From Aphelocoma coerulescens (lineage: Eukaryota > Chordata > Aves > Passeriformes > Corvidae), in assembly GCF_041296385.1 (NCBI RefSeq), contig NC_091014.1:12933578-12997577 (forward strand): a stretch of DNA of 64,000 bases, in the 5' to 3' direction. Made by a program: the position numbers and the translations under genes. The notes under the pieces were generated by a model that worked only from the letters and a program-made list of their open reading frames with translations, was not told the origin of the DNA and did not search any database. Shown here piece after piece: positions 13,001-25,799 of the stretch (positions within the stretch are counted from its first letter, which is position 1; every line of letters starts with the position of its first letter).

Positions 13001-15962
13001 TAGTTATATCAGCTACATGGCACCTTAGAAGAGGAAAGTGCTGCTGTACTACTCCACTTTCCATATTTGTAAGCATAAAAATGCTTTTGAAAGGAAATAC
13101 TTAAATTTATTCAGAAGTTTCAAGACTGTGGGTTGTTCCAGTTCCAATCACCTCTCAAATCTTATAATATTGCACTACAACAGCTATTTATCACATCTCC
13201 CAGTAATTTGAGGATTTAGGGATAATCTGTCTCTGTTATGGAATTATAATACTACTGAAAGGTTGCAAAAAACACATAAATTGGAACTTTACTGAAGTTG
13301 CAAATTGCTGTCCCAAAGGGGAGATCTATTTTGCAGCTCAGACTCAGAATCACAGGAACATACACATAATTTCTCTAAGAGTTTTACCTTTTCAACACAG
13401 ATGGACTGGGATTTTTCTCAAAAATGTCTGCAAGATGTATTCTGTATTCTTTTTATTATCAATGCCAAGACACATTCTAAGTATCTTTCTGCATTTCTAA
13501 GACTTAGATATCCATAGAGCAAAATGTTAGGCTGAGACCATGCCTTGGGAAGTCCTATTATAGCAGTGATTAGACAGAGTTCAGACGACTAGCTTGGATT
13601 TAGACATCCCTGACACTCAAAATTAGGTGAATCACCTTTTATGTGTATATACTTAAATTTTGCTATGTGCCTGTGAACCTACTGTGTTGTATTCAGAGAA
13701 ACTAAAATACAAATTCTAGTAATTACCAAGAATCACAAAGTCAGTATCAAAGCAGATTAACCTGTACAAATTAATATACACAGGCTTTAATTTCAGATTA
13801 TGCTCTGCTACAATCACCCTAACCCAGAATTTCTCATGTTTAATCTCAAACAATGGGAGAAACTTTTCTTTTTCTCTACAACACAGTCTTCATTGCTTAC
13901 GTCATCATCCTTTTCCTCACACATTCAAAGCAATCTCATACCAGTATAAAACTGCATTTCAGAGGTAATATAATCCTGATATATACTTTTCCAATTTGTG
14001 TTTTACATGTAGAATTGATAACTATTATAGCAACTATTCAGCCATTAAATAAGAGCAGATACTGGATAAGAAATTCAGACACAGAAAATGAATAAGTAGG
14101 AAAATTAAGTTATTCTTGCTACTAAATATACCAAATAACAGATATGGTGGCTATCATCTCAACAAACACACCTATCTGAAGTGCTTAAAATATGACTCTG
14201 CTGCTTATGTTAGGAGTCCAACACTGAGATGAGTAGCACAGTCACGTTCCATGGTGGACATGTGAGATATCAGCAATAATTACTTAATTAGTCAGAACTA
14301 GAAAGATTATTTCCAGTTTGTTGTGTATACTGATGACCTACCATGCTGTGATCTGCATTTCTGTTTTTCCAAAGGTTAAAGATGCACAAATTGTTCAATA
14401 TTTTGTCAGACAATTATGAAGAAACTGCAAATGCTCAATAAAACCAAAGGAGGAAGCCAGTCCCTACAATCTACCAAGATGCAGAGGGTTATCACCCACC
14501 TCTTCCCAAAATAACTAGGAAGAAATTCTTACTCATGTGAGACACCTAATTCTCAAACGTTTTGAGAATACTTTGTGGAGATATAGCTAAACCCATCCTT
14601 GGAGAGCTTTTCTCCTGTCCCGTGAAGGAGCATAAATACATATTTCAGAGTTGAATTTTGCACAAAGTATTTTCCAAAACTTTGAGGTATATTCTTTCAC
14701 CGTTTGAAGAACAGAATGGAGAACCTGAAACAGCCTCTCTAGCCACTCAGCCTGGCACTGCTTAACAGAATCCCAGGAACACCAGAAAGCAGGAAGAAGC
14801 CACATCATGTTCTCTCTTTGCTAAGTTTTGAAAGCAAAAGTAAGCCAAAGGGAGGATAAAAACTGGGGGAAGTTCTCCAGGCTCCATGCAGGGTTTCATT
14901 TAAACACTCTGCAGAGATACTTGCAACTCTGAGCTAAGACCACAAAAAAACCCCAAGCCCACCTGTGTGACTACCACATCTATCCTTTGCAATTCATTAT
15001 GAAAAGCAATGTTTCAAAGCTTTTGTCTTTTATTATTTAAAGTAGATTGTCATGGCATGTCATATCCATCATTTTGTGCTCACTCTCACACTGAAAAAGA
15101 GAAAAAAAATTTGGAACACGCTCTGTGAATGCTTTAATATTCTTTCAAAGAAAGCAGGTTTTGTTTGAATCAATCTCAATGCTTCTACCAGTTATTCCAC
15201 AGGGAGAATATATACCTCTTCTTCTAATAAATTATGTGAAGTTATCTGCATAGAAAGTGGAGAAAGTCATTAAAAGGTTTTGGACAGATTTTTTACTAGT
15301 TTATATGTCCCATACAAACTACATTTAAGTGCTGATTTGGGAAAACAACATCTGCTCAGAGCAAGCTGACATTTTTTCCTCTTTTTTCCATTTTAATCAA
15401 GCACAACCTGAGCAATCATTCATTATGAGTAACAGCATTTAATATGGTACTTCTTTTCCCCTAAAGAGTCCCAAAGCGAACTCTGTGTAGTGGGGTCACT
15501 TCCACTGCTGACCTCAGGTATATTACTCCACGTGTTTAAATCACACAGCAGTGAAGAACCTTCGACAAGAAGTATGCAGACTCACTAATTTTAAGTCAAA
15601 AAATCCTTACATGGAATTAATCTGTTTAGGTCTTCTGCATAACATAGTCTATGGAAACTCAGCACTCCTTAGAGACGAATTATCTTTATTTGAACATATC
15701 AAGTAGAACTCAGATTAGGATTGTCTGGTGTATCTCTCCTATGCAGGTAGGAAACACCTTGCCTTCTTACCAAAGGTGAGGAAACATCTTCAGTCATACC
15801 CACAAGAGGACAAGCACAGCTTTCAGACACACACAGATCTCTTCACCTGTACTAAATGACTAGATTAATTTCAGAAGAAAGGGAAAATCACTGCAATATT
15901 CATGTCACTAAATTGGAGGCTCAGTGCAATATATGACAGGATTTTGTTTCTTTGCTGCCTAG
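10067..15962. other. MAGI2 intron between the two PDZ4 exons
   Basis: This 5.9-kb AT-rich intron has a single recognisable insertion, a sense CR1 tail at 11518-11651. The 163-codon open frame at 12308-12799 has no recognisable family and no splice context. Otherwise nothing supported. Confidence 0.85.
11518..11651 (+). mobile_element. CR1 LINE 3' tail, sense
   Basis: It contains CAAGTTGGATGGAGCTTTGA, GGAAGGTGTCCCTGCCCATG and CCCATTCTATGATTCTATGA, a typical avian CR1 end with the repeated terminal ATTCTATG motif. It is about 130 bp and truncated at its 5' side. Confidence 0.85.
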
Positions 15963-16155
15963 ATTCTCATCGGAGCAGTAATTGCCATGGGCTCAGCAGA
16001 CCGAGATGGTCGTCTCCATCCTGGTGATGAGCTGGTGTATGTAGATGGGATTCCAGTGGCCGGCAAAACCCACCGATATGTGATTGATCTGATGCATAAC
16101 GCTGCCCGAAATGGGCAGGTGAATCTTACTGTGAGGAGAAAGGTGCTACCCACGG
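15963..16155 (+). CDS. MAGI2: MAGI2 window exon 2: rest of PDZ4
   Basis: The exon is 193 bp: 64 codons plus one base. It starts [16 protein letters not shown] and ends TVRRKVLPT. It completes PDZ4 with the GDELVYVDG strand and turn and the helix containing THRYVIDLM. The His at the first position of that helix is the mark of a class I PDZ, which prefers ligands ending S/T-x-hydrophobic. This is inferred from the family, not tested. The acceptor follows a T-rich tract (TTTCTTTGCTGCCTAG). The donor is GTGAGT at 16156. The extra G at the end combines with GA of the next normal exon to make Gly. Confidence 0.95.
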
Positions 16156-16959
16156 GTGAGTGAAGACTGGGAAAGGTGAAAGGAAAAGCAGATCCCAATG
16201 CTGGCAGCACAAACAGGTGCTGTTTAAAAAACAACAGAGGAAATCAAAGTGAATGTTTGTGTCATTTTGAGGAAAGAAAAATTGTAAATGTGTGTCCCTT
16301 GTTTCTCTGAAAAAAGTACTACAGCTGAGTGTTGTTTCCTTCAGAAGTGGAAACATATTGGCAACCCTGGTGTGGTGATCAAAGGTGCTCTGGATTTGTC
16401 CATGCTGTCTTGGTCTGTGCTGTCTCCTCTTGTCCACTTTTGGGACTAAACATTCACCTAAGTTAAAGCCATTTGAGCTGACTATGTCAATAAGAGAAAG
16501 GCTCAAAGACTGTTAACTGTTCAGGGCAGGAACTCATTTCACTCTTGTATGTATTAAAAGCCCATTTCTGGTCTCACTGATGTCATCTGGAATTTCCCAT
16601 CGAACTGCAATGCAAGCTGAAAATCTTCTCTGGGGCACAAGTGGCTCCTAGGAACAGGGCCAGATTCTTCTGTCAAGCAGACACATTCAGAAAATTAACC
16701 TAAACCAATATGAAGTATTTGTAGTAAATTAGGCATCTAGACTAGCTCAGTCTCAATTGCTAAAAAACATCGGAACCTTGAAAAATGTGTGATAGCATCT
16801 ATTAAAGCTTTAATGTGAGAATTTGATGCCCTTCCATTACAACCTTTGCTTGCTTGAGGAAAGCAGTTTCTTTAAGAACTTTTAAAACATTTTTGGTGAG
16901 TACACTTCACTGAGGTACCAGAAATGAGCAAAACCACATTCCCAGCCTGTCCTGTCTTC

Positions 16960-17275
16960 TGCCTGCCCGTGCCCTAGATGCACTGCCGCTGCCTGCGCCG
17001 TTCCCCTTCGCTCCTGTGCCAAAAAGCCGCCCTCCCACTCACATTCGTCTTCGCAGTCCCCCTCCCGCTGCGGCAGTGCAGCTCCCTGCCAGCCGTGCTC
17101 CCGCAGGACTGACTTTCTTCTGTTACTGACTCCAGAGTCCTCCAGCCAGAAAGGTGCCCCTGCGCCTGGTGCGACGCCCCCTCGCAGCTCCCCCAGCGCG
17201 AGGAAAATGGCCAATAACCAAGGTAATGCCGAGTCCTCGCCGCCAGCACCTCTGCCGGGTCAGCCGCTGCACACA
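16960..17275. promoter_or_regulatory. Intronic CpG-rich island, candidate internal MAGI2 promoter
   Basis: This block contains about two dozen CpG dinucleotides by eye in about 315 bp, with high GC. The flanking intron has almost none. No TATA box is seen, which fits a CpG-type promoter. The AAAATGGCC at 17204-17212 resembles both a Kozak start and a YY1 site, which often lies just downstream of start sites in such promoters. An out-of-frame upstream ORF (ATG 16978 to TGA 17112) lies inside. Promoter activity is inferred. The alternatives are an unmethylated enhancer or a GC-rich insertion. Confidence 0.5.
17207..17222 (+). CDS. MAGI2: Candidate alternative first coding exon of a short MAGI2 (MANNQ-G)
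   Basis: ATG at 17207 has A at -3 and G at +4. It is followed by codons for Met-Ala-Asn-Asn-Gln and one G, then a good donor (CAAG/GTAATG, GT at 17223). The leftover G is phase 1, which is what exon 3 (19220) needs; the joint would read Gly and continue EPCPENG in the normal frame. Splicing would bypass PDZ4 and give a protein of Ser-rich linker, PDZ5, Pro/Gln linker and PDZ6: 383 residues up to VPEY plus the tail. The same frame is open upstream to a TGA at 16925 but has no earlier ATG. The transcription start is unknown, so only the coding part is given. I do not recall a named isoform starting this way. Confidence 0.45.
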
Positions 17276-19219
17276 CTGCAAGCAAAATTAGCACAGAGTG
17301 GATGCCAGCCTTTGCTGCTGCTTGTTAAATATTGGAGGGTCTGATAGCCAGCCTGGGCTCCTGGTGCAGACAGTGAAGCAGGCTGGTAGAACACCTGAAG
17401 TTGTTCTTGGGCCTCGAGAATGCCACACCAGGGAATGTAGCATGTAGCTCATCAATGTTTAAGCATTTCAGGAGCTGAACAGGATTTTAATGTGGTGTAT
17501 TACAACATAAGCTTTGTGGAAAAATTTGAAACTGCTGATGTTGGGCGTGACTGAAAAATGCTATACTAATACATCAGGCCAATTAATTTCATGGGAATTT
17601 CTCACTAGCGTGAACGTATACAACAGAGGCATCTGGGGTTTTCCTTACCTGTCTATAGCTGATATACATATCTTAGCCCTCACCTGGAATTACCATTTTA
17701 TACATATACTTACCCAGATCTGGAACAGAAAGTCACAATTCACAAACTCTGGAAAACAATTTGATTAGGAAAATCTGATATTTGGAACAACATGGATTAA
17801 AATACCATTTTTTCACAGGCAGAAGCAAAATGTAATTTTTCTGATTAATATCTATTGCACAGTTGACAGTCAACTGGCCATTTAAGCTTTTCCTCCTTTT
17901 GTTTCTTTTTCTATATTTAATGCCATTCAGTTGCATTCTCTTATGGCCAAGCCATCTCTTGGTCATTCTACAGGGTAAGATAATTTCCTTTCTGTTGCAG
18001 CCATACTGACATAAACAATATTCAGCTTTCTGAAACATGACATCCAGAAAATGAGAACTCTGTTGCCACTGACTATGGCATTTAGTTGCAGATTTGGTTC
18101 AATAACTCTTAGAGATTTTCAGTTTTAAAGCAAGAGTATAATAATTGTTTGTTTTTCTTCCTCCTTATACTCTCTAATTACTTTATTTCATAGTTGCAGA
18201 AGGACTGCTAAAGGACACACCTGACTGAGAAAACAGCTTGTCCTTGGATGTTATTTATTTTATTAATATATGCACACACTGAAGGTCTAATTTGCAAACT
18301 CTCTACCTAGGATGTATGTGTGTATGTAGGAGCGCCTCACATGTTCAGTAAAATTACTCTGCCACTCTTGTTGCTCCAAACAGAAAACATATTACTTACA
18401 TTTATCTGAAAGTTCTGTATTAAAACTGTCAATAAATGCTGATTTGTGTAAACAACTTAGATCTGCAAGGAATATAAATCTTTTTTTCCCATCTGGAGGC
18501 GTAACTTTACTGTTTTCAATTGCCAAAATGCTCACACTAAAAAATGTGCAATCCCGCAAGTTTTAACTTGCTTCCTGTTCTTGTTACTGTAAAGCAATAC
18601 TAAAGTGTGCATGGACTCCATTTTCACTTCTGTTCTTTTGAACTTGCCAAACAAGAACATCTCCAAACCTTTAAATGACTGCTGCTGCTGCCATGACACC
18701 TGCAGAAAAACTACTTGTGATCATTTTTCATTGTATAACAGCTCTGTTTGGTGAACATCTTTTGAACATGCTAATCAACATGTAAGAAGAACATTATGCA
18801 GCTAATCCTAATTACTCTGTTAGCTCCCTGCTTAAATTCTTGTAATCTAAACACAAATAATTTTTTATTGGATTAGACAGTCACATTTTCCTCTTGATGA
18901 CAGATCCACCAGCAGACAAGGGAATAGCGCTTGCTAATGTTTTTGCAATCCAGATAGACACTGTTTCTTACTTTCCTTTGCTCTCTTGTAGCTAGCTTAG
19001 AAGTCAGTGTTTATGCTTGCTTTATCTGATTGCCCTTGAACGTTCTGCATAATTGTGTAGATTCCTGTCTCTCTGCATCTACTACAGCTCCTAGTTTAAT
19101 ATTCAGGGTAGTCTGGTCTGTAGACAGTCAACTCTATTCATGTTGTGTTAGCAAATGTACTGTAAGTCACAGAGCCACTGAGCAAGTCAGACTTGACACT
19201 GGTGTAATTTGTGTTGTAG

Positions 19220-19468
19220 GAGAGCCCTGCCCAGAGAATGGCAGAAGCCCAGGCTCGGTGTCTACGCACCACAGTTCTCCAAGAAGTGACTACACGACTT
19301 ATGCCAACAGTAATCACGCTGTCTCCAGCAGCAATGCTACTCCCCCGGAGGGCTTCGCATCTCACAGCCTGCAAACCAGTGACGTGGTGATCCATCGCAA
19401 GGAGAATGAAGGCTTTGGCTTTGTGATCATCAGCTCGCTGAACAGGCCCGAATCTGGGTCCACAATAA
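19220..19468 (+). CDS. MAGI2: MAGI2 window exon 3: Ser-rich linker and start of PDZ5
   Basis: The exon is 249 bp: two bases, 82 codons, one base. The first 50 or so residues (EPCPENGRSPGS..., then SSPRSDYTTYANSN) are a flexible Ser/Asn/Pro-rich linker with several SP sites that could be phosphorylated. PDZ5 begins at SDVVIHRKENEGFGFVII, near 19375, with GFGF as the ligand-carboxylate loop. The acceptor is TTGTGTTGTAG and the donor GTAAGT at 19469. Its incoming phase (1) is also matched by a possible alternative first exon ending at 17222. The linker sequence is one of the stronger reasons for calling MAGI2. Confidence 0.95.
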
Positions 19469-22400
19469 GTAAGTAAATCATGTCTTTCAGTTCGTTCTTC
19501 TCCAAGTTTGCCCCAAATAAAAAACCCCAATAATTAATTTAAACCTTTCTGCTAATAATTTATCACTGCAGAGCTTTAAACTGAAGATACTCTCAATGTT
19601 GATTCAGGGGCACTGTTTGTCTGTTGTGTCTTGAACAAAACCAAAGGTTATTCTGTCCTCTCGAGCTCTGTGCTTCCCACACTTCCTTGACTATCAGAGT
19701 AATAGAGGATTCACCCATAAAGTAGACTTTCTCTGTTACTATGTCTCAAAGAGACTCTGTAAGTAACCAGTAGGGCTATGTGAATAAATTATTCTCCCAC
19801 ATGCAACTGAATGAGACCTTTTTTAATAAATCAAGGTGAAGTTCAGCAAGTTGAAAACAATCTTAGATCACAGCAAACCCTGTGACAACAGCTGTCCAGC
19901 TACAAGACTGCAGAAACAACTGGAAACTGGGAAAACATGTCAGATGCAGGTGCAGAGAGGCTGATGTAACTGGCTAGAGTACAGACAGCATAAAAATTGA
20001 AGCTGAGTACAGGGGGATAGGTATATCTCTCTATACTCAGTAGTACTCGGGTGGCAAGATCTGCCCTTAAAAATTACAGCTCACTTTCTGTTCAGAAAAC
20101 TAATTTGTTCTGTGGGTCAATTTTATTGCTTTAATATAAACATCTGGTGCCACTTGAGCTGTCCTGGGTATATCCAGGGAGAGATCAGGCAGATGTGACA
20201 TAGGACCTACAGAAGACTCAAACCCTGGTAGTGACAGCTGGAGGCACAGAGGCACCCTTGGGTCTTTCCAATGACATTTATCCAAATGAGAGCTGAGCTC
20301 TCTGGAAGAAAGAAGTAAAAAGGCTTTATATTGAGAGATATCCACGTGACCCACCAAATAATGCTAACCACAGCTGAAAAACCAAGAGAAGTGAGAACAT
20401 TTATCATTTTGCAAGTTGCAGCCTAATCTGATGCTTTCCCTACATTAAAACATGTTTTGAAGGAACTGTTCTTTTGCCTGAAACTGGTTCCTGACAAAAT
20501 AAAATCACAATTTCAACTTTTAGGACCAAACATCACTCTTCTAAATTCTGCTGAAAAGCAGCTGAGCGAATACTGGGAAAACCTTATCTCACAATAGCAA
20601 ATTATCTCAGAAGATGTTTTTGCAGTATTTCATGATCATGAAGTTATTAAAAGAGTTGCTTTTCATGTTACCTCAGCTGAATTTTAAAACTCCATGATTG
20701 CCAGAATTAATATTGTAACAAAACCATAGCTAATTAGCCTCTTGGGACTCTGTTTTCACATTACTGAATATAACAGCCAAAGAACTGGAAGTTCTTTGCA
20801 GAAGATCAGAAAAGGAAAATAATAATCCATTGAGATACATACATGTTAATCAGTTAAGCCAGTCAGGATTTTTTCAAGAAAATTATTTAATAGAGAGAGT
20901 TTGTGGTTGGGGCAGATGGAGAGGGAAAGGGGAAAGGAAGAAAATGAGAAAATGCTCAAGCAACCAAATATTCTATGACTGGAATATTCTCTTGAAGACT
21001 ACAGACCCAGGTCCAAGATCCTGCTTTGCCTCCTACCCTCCAACATGTTCTTTCAGTACTTTTCTTTCTCCACAAGCAACTACATAACCAGTTGTTTTTG
21101 ATGCTCAGTTGAACCTCTCCAATAGTAAAGGAAAATGACAGTCTGCTGTGGAAGTGACAGGAGAATTTATTCAAATAATAACTGCATTGAATTTCAGTGA
21201 TCCCAAAAAGCACCAAATTCTAAGTTTACAAGAACAGCAGTGAACAAAATATTACATTTGCTTTAGATAGTGGCAGAAAAGAGAAGAAAATACCCTGTCT
21301 ACATGAATTCTGTTACAAAACTGTAGTAGAAAAAATATGCTGAAAGTTACATGATGTCATCAGTAATGAAAACAATCTAAACATTTTTTGCTCTTTCTAG
21401 AGTAAGAGAGGTTATTTTCTTTACTTAATATTTATTTGGGTGAAGTAATTTGAGCTTTATTAACAGGAGCATAGCCAGTAGATTGAGGGAAATTATTATC
21501 CCCTTTTACTCAGCACTCACTGTCATCCATTCAGAATACAGCATTTCGGTTTTGGGCCTTTTGGTAGAAAACAGAACAGGGAAACTGTCCTGAGGTACCT
21601 TCTAACCTGACATAACACAAAATCCTTTTATTGAAATGCACAATCAGGGTTAGAAAGCATACCAACAGCAGGAAAATATTGAATGGATATAGGAAGTGCA
21701 GTGTGCAAAATATACGATACATCACTATCGAAGTGTGAACCTGCATGGGACCATGTTAACACCTTGGTAGTTACCCACTTCTCATAGCAGTAATATGTTA
21801 ATTGGGTGAAATACTCTGGTTCCAGTGTCCCTCATTTCAGAGCCAGTGCTCTCATTGCCAGTTCCTGCATCCCCATGTGGAAGAGAATGATGTTATGCAG
21901 ACATGCATGCACAGTTAAACATTAATATTGTAATTGCAAAGCAATTCTGAAAAAATCAAAATGGGCAAAATAGGTCAAAAAAGGGAGTATCATGTAGTAC
22001 CAGACTCTTAGGAAGAGCATCGCCCAGGAAGTTGTCTCACTGGGAGCATCCTCAGGGCAAAGTGGAGAAGGGTTCCTTTTATTTAAGAATGTTTATTTCA
22101 ATAACTCTATTTCCTCCTCTACTTTCTTGCAAAAGCAAAAGATTTGAGGTCTTGGAAATATAAGTATCATCACCACTTTTACTCAGGAAGGCAATTAATT
22201 ATGCACTCAAAGTATTTTCCTTGTTCTTGAAATCACACTTACAAACTATGTTTTACAGTCCAAAAGATTACAACAGCTCTTGCTGAGTACAGGAGCAAGC
22301 ACTTTGTGTCACTAGGTGCCTGTGCTTCAAGCACTGTTAAAATTGAAGCAATCATTCCAGCAAAGTTGCTACTGGCTACAGAGCTGCAGGTTCATCAGTT

Positions 22401-25400
22401 TGCTCCTTTGCAGTTGGCCTGAAGCTGAAGGGGTTGCACAAAAGCTCATTCTCTGTTTGCCAGGAGAGTTTGCTCTGTGTGAAGCCGTAGGACAATCCCA
22501 TGAAGTCACAATAGCAGCGCTCCAGCGGAGTCTCAAATCCCTTTTACACCCTCTGATGGGGTGTGGGCTGCACTGCTCCCACACAGCCTCTTAGGAGTGC
22601 TTCGTGCTCCTTCTGACCTGAGAATGAGCCATGAAACACTCAGGAGCTCCGAGAGTTAGAGATGTCAGTCTTTTTCCAAGAGGTTTAGGGTCTTGGTCAG
22701 CTTTTCTCTTGACATGGTTTGCAAGGGGTTTGTTGTAACCGTTGATTTCTGCCTTTTCCTTGCAGAAATTTTCAAAATAATGAATGCATTTTTTTCACTA
22801 TTGATGTAGACACAGAGTGAGGACAGACTACAGCCATAATTAGGGAACCAACTATTTTTTCACATTTTGTGATGGGCAGCACTGTAATAGCTGTCATTTC
22901 AATAAATTAACGTTAAGTAGTTTGGAGTCAGTCTTTAGATCTGAATGTCATTTTTCCTTACTGGAACTTGCTTAAACATCCAGTTCCTGTGGCACATTTA
23001 TTTTCCTACATCTATAATGGTAGAAATTTTGTTTCCCCTTTGTCAAAGCATTGCTTGGAATGCTCTCTAATCCAGCGCAGGGGATTATCTTGCACTGAAC
23101 TACGGTTCCGATGTGGGGAGATCAGGAGTGGAAAACGAATGACAAGGATTGAATGAAGAGATTTTACAGGGCAAAGCAGGGGCATAGAAAAGGTCAGCCA
23201 TGCTTCGAAATTGTATCAGTAAAAGGAGATAAAGTGGATAAATAAAGAGCTGTTCTTGAGTGGTATATACAGGAGCAAATCATTTTGCCTAGTGCAGCAC
23301 GCAGAGGATCTTAGAGTGCTAAGAGATTAAGAAAAGAAAATACACCTGTCCAGGCTCCTGACCTATTTCTAACGAAAGGATTAACTTCCACTGCCTCTAA
23401 AGTATATTATTGTGCCTTCCCCCAGATCCTGTTCCATCGTTAAAGGGCTCCCATCCCTTCTCCACACATGAGAAATTGCAGCTAAAATACTTTAATTTAA
23501 GTAATTAATCTATACTTAGCATTACATTTAGGGAAATATTTTTAGGGTATCAAGATAAATTCACTATCTGCAGCCTATGGAAAAGCACTTGCAGCTTTCT
23601 GAAATTGGCCAGAATGAGATTTCAGGATGAATGTGTCCCAGAGTTTTATGGGGTAAAATTGTCCCTGCCTGCTTCATATCTTCCTGCTGCTTTTACTTTA
23701 TGTTTGGGATGCAGCATCATCTAGAAGAAGTACTTGTGATCCCCTGTAAATCTCTTTACATCCTGATTTTTGTAGAGAGAAACCATGTGTTGTAAACAGA
23801 CCTTGTTAAGTTGCAACTCCTAGTGAAATTGGAAAATTGGCAATATTTCCAGGAATTGTACTGTAGCAGGTACTGTCAATTAGCACAGTTATAAAGTGTA
23901 AACAAACTAAAAATACAGGCATAATCAATAAAAAAATTTCAAAAAATTAAGAGCAGATGACTCTGCATACTTGTTATGATCTTCCTCCTGCTTCGCAGAA
24001 GAGGAGCTGTAGATTAATTTACCCCTACACCGCATATGCCAGCGCCTGCTGGATTTTCAAAACATGGTAAAACAGAGTCTAATGAAAGAAGTTTCTTTCA
24101 TTTCTCAAAACATGCAGTCTTGACTAAAAAACATAAATCCAAGATAAGCCTGTGCTGACTGCAGGAAACAGCATTCTGAGTAAGTCCCGTTCAGCCCAGA
24201 GTTTCTTTGAACTCCTTACAGTTTAGAGATAAAAACCAGTTTATCGATCAATGATAACCGTGTGATCTGAGTTCTTTGTGCAGAAATTTCACCCATGCTT
24301 TTCCTGGGTATGATGGTGCCTAGGGACATAATTTTCTGTGACCAATCTGCAAATTCTAAAGAAAACAGAGCTTTGGAAATTAGGATGTCTGTCTACCCCA
24401 CCTAGGACATTTTTGGAGCATAGCAGTGAAAACCCACCTACAGTGTGAGTCCCCCATGGAAGATATTTGCAACTTGTGGGCAAGGAATCTGGATTCTCAT
24501 GTCTATGTAGCTTTGATATTCAGGTTTGAGCTGTTCTGCCTCTTCAGCTATAAAATCACACTTTCTAAGTATGTTTAAGTGATAGTAAAACCTGCAGCTG
24601 AAAGAAATTTCTATATGATTCCGTTTTGCAAATCAACATAAGCAATTAATCATAGTGAAATGATGTTAAGAGGTCAAAGAGGTTTTTAATATCACCAAAA
24701 TACATTGCTGCAGTTTTCAGGCATGAAATACTCAATTTTCTATTTGACATTTTTTGGAGATAAAGAACAGAGGATCTTAACTGCATTACTCCCCTCTGTA
24801 GAGGGTTTCTGTCCTTACGTTCTAGCATGTTTCTGAATACATCACTTGGACCTACAGGTGCTGCTCGTGTGTTTTCAAGGAACAAACACTGTGAGTTTTC
24901 TTAGCACAAACCCATCAAGGGAATCAAGGTTTTACTAATAATTTCACAGGGCCCATTTTGCTTCATTAGAAGCTTGAATTAAAGTATATAAGTTCCATTA
25001 TTTTTTCTTAGATCTTTCAGCTTTCTAAGGTACTCCTTTCCACCTAGCTTCTTATGCCTGTGCTATGCAAGCAAATATGGTCCATGTCAGCACACAACGG
25101 AATGTTTCCATTCATAGATTCATTAATCATATAAATAAAACTGATTATTTTCACCTACAAGTATGCAGCATGCCACAGATATCTATTTTCCAAATAAGTG
25201 TCACATAAAATACCCTATAAGTATCAGGAAAATATTTTTTAGCCCTGATGGACAGTCCACCATACTCAAGTTTTCCAAATTTTAGATTTTTCCATAGCAA
25301 TGAAATTACAGATGTTTATATTTAATATATTCTTCCAATTAAAATCTGTTATGCTGGAGCCTGCTGGTTGAATGAAAACTCTTGCATGTTTAGAGAATTG

Positions 25401-25799
25401 AAAATATAATAAATATTCATTTGATCACTGAATAACATTGAAGGACAGCTGGCTTAGGAAGGCTCATTTGCTTGGTTTACTGTCTGTATCTGTTAACATT
25501 GGAAAATATTGCAAGAATTTATCTGCCAGAGGGTTTTAATAGATAAAGCAGAGGTTTGATTTTTTTTTCCCCCTTAACTGATACTTTTTGACATTTAACT
25601 ACTATATTCAGGGGGAAAACTGAAAAGTTGCTGTCTAAAAAACATAGTCTCAACAGTTATGTCTAGAAGTACTGAATAGATGTAAAAAAAATACTGATGT
25701 AAATCAGAAAAGCCTTATTTGTGGTAATATTTTCTTAGAATTCACTCTTTTTAGTTTGTGGGTCTTTCAAATGGGGAGAAATTATTTTCATATCCAAAA

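Larger units (their letters stand above)
16156..19219. other. MAGI2 intron between PDZ4 and PDZ5 exons
   Basis: This 3.1-kb intron contains the CpG island and candidate alternative first exon (16960-17275). It also has an AT-rich, transposon-free stretch with homeodomain-like TAATCC/TAATTA/GGATTA sites near 18640-18910 that looks like a candidate conserved element. Confidence 0.85.

Noticed and set aside
16882..17294. Two minus-strand open frames over the CpG island
   Set aside because: GC-rich DNA lacks stop codons, so such frames are expected; no known protein is visible. An antisense transcript cannot be excluded but is not supported.
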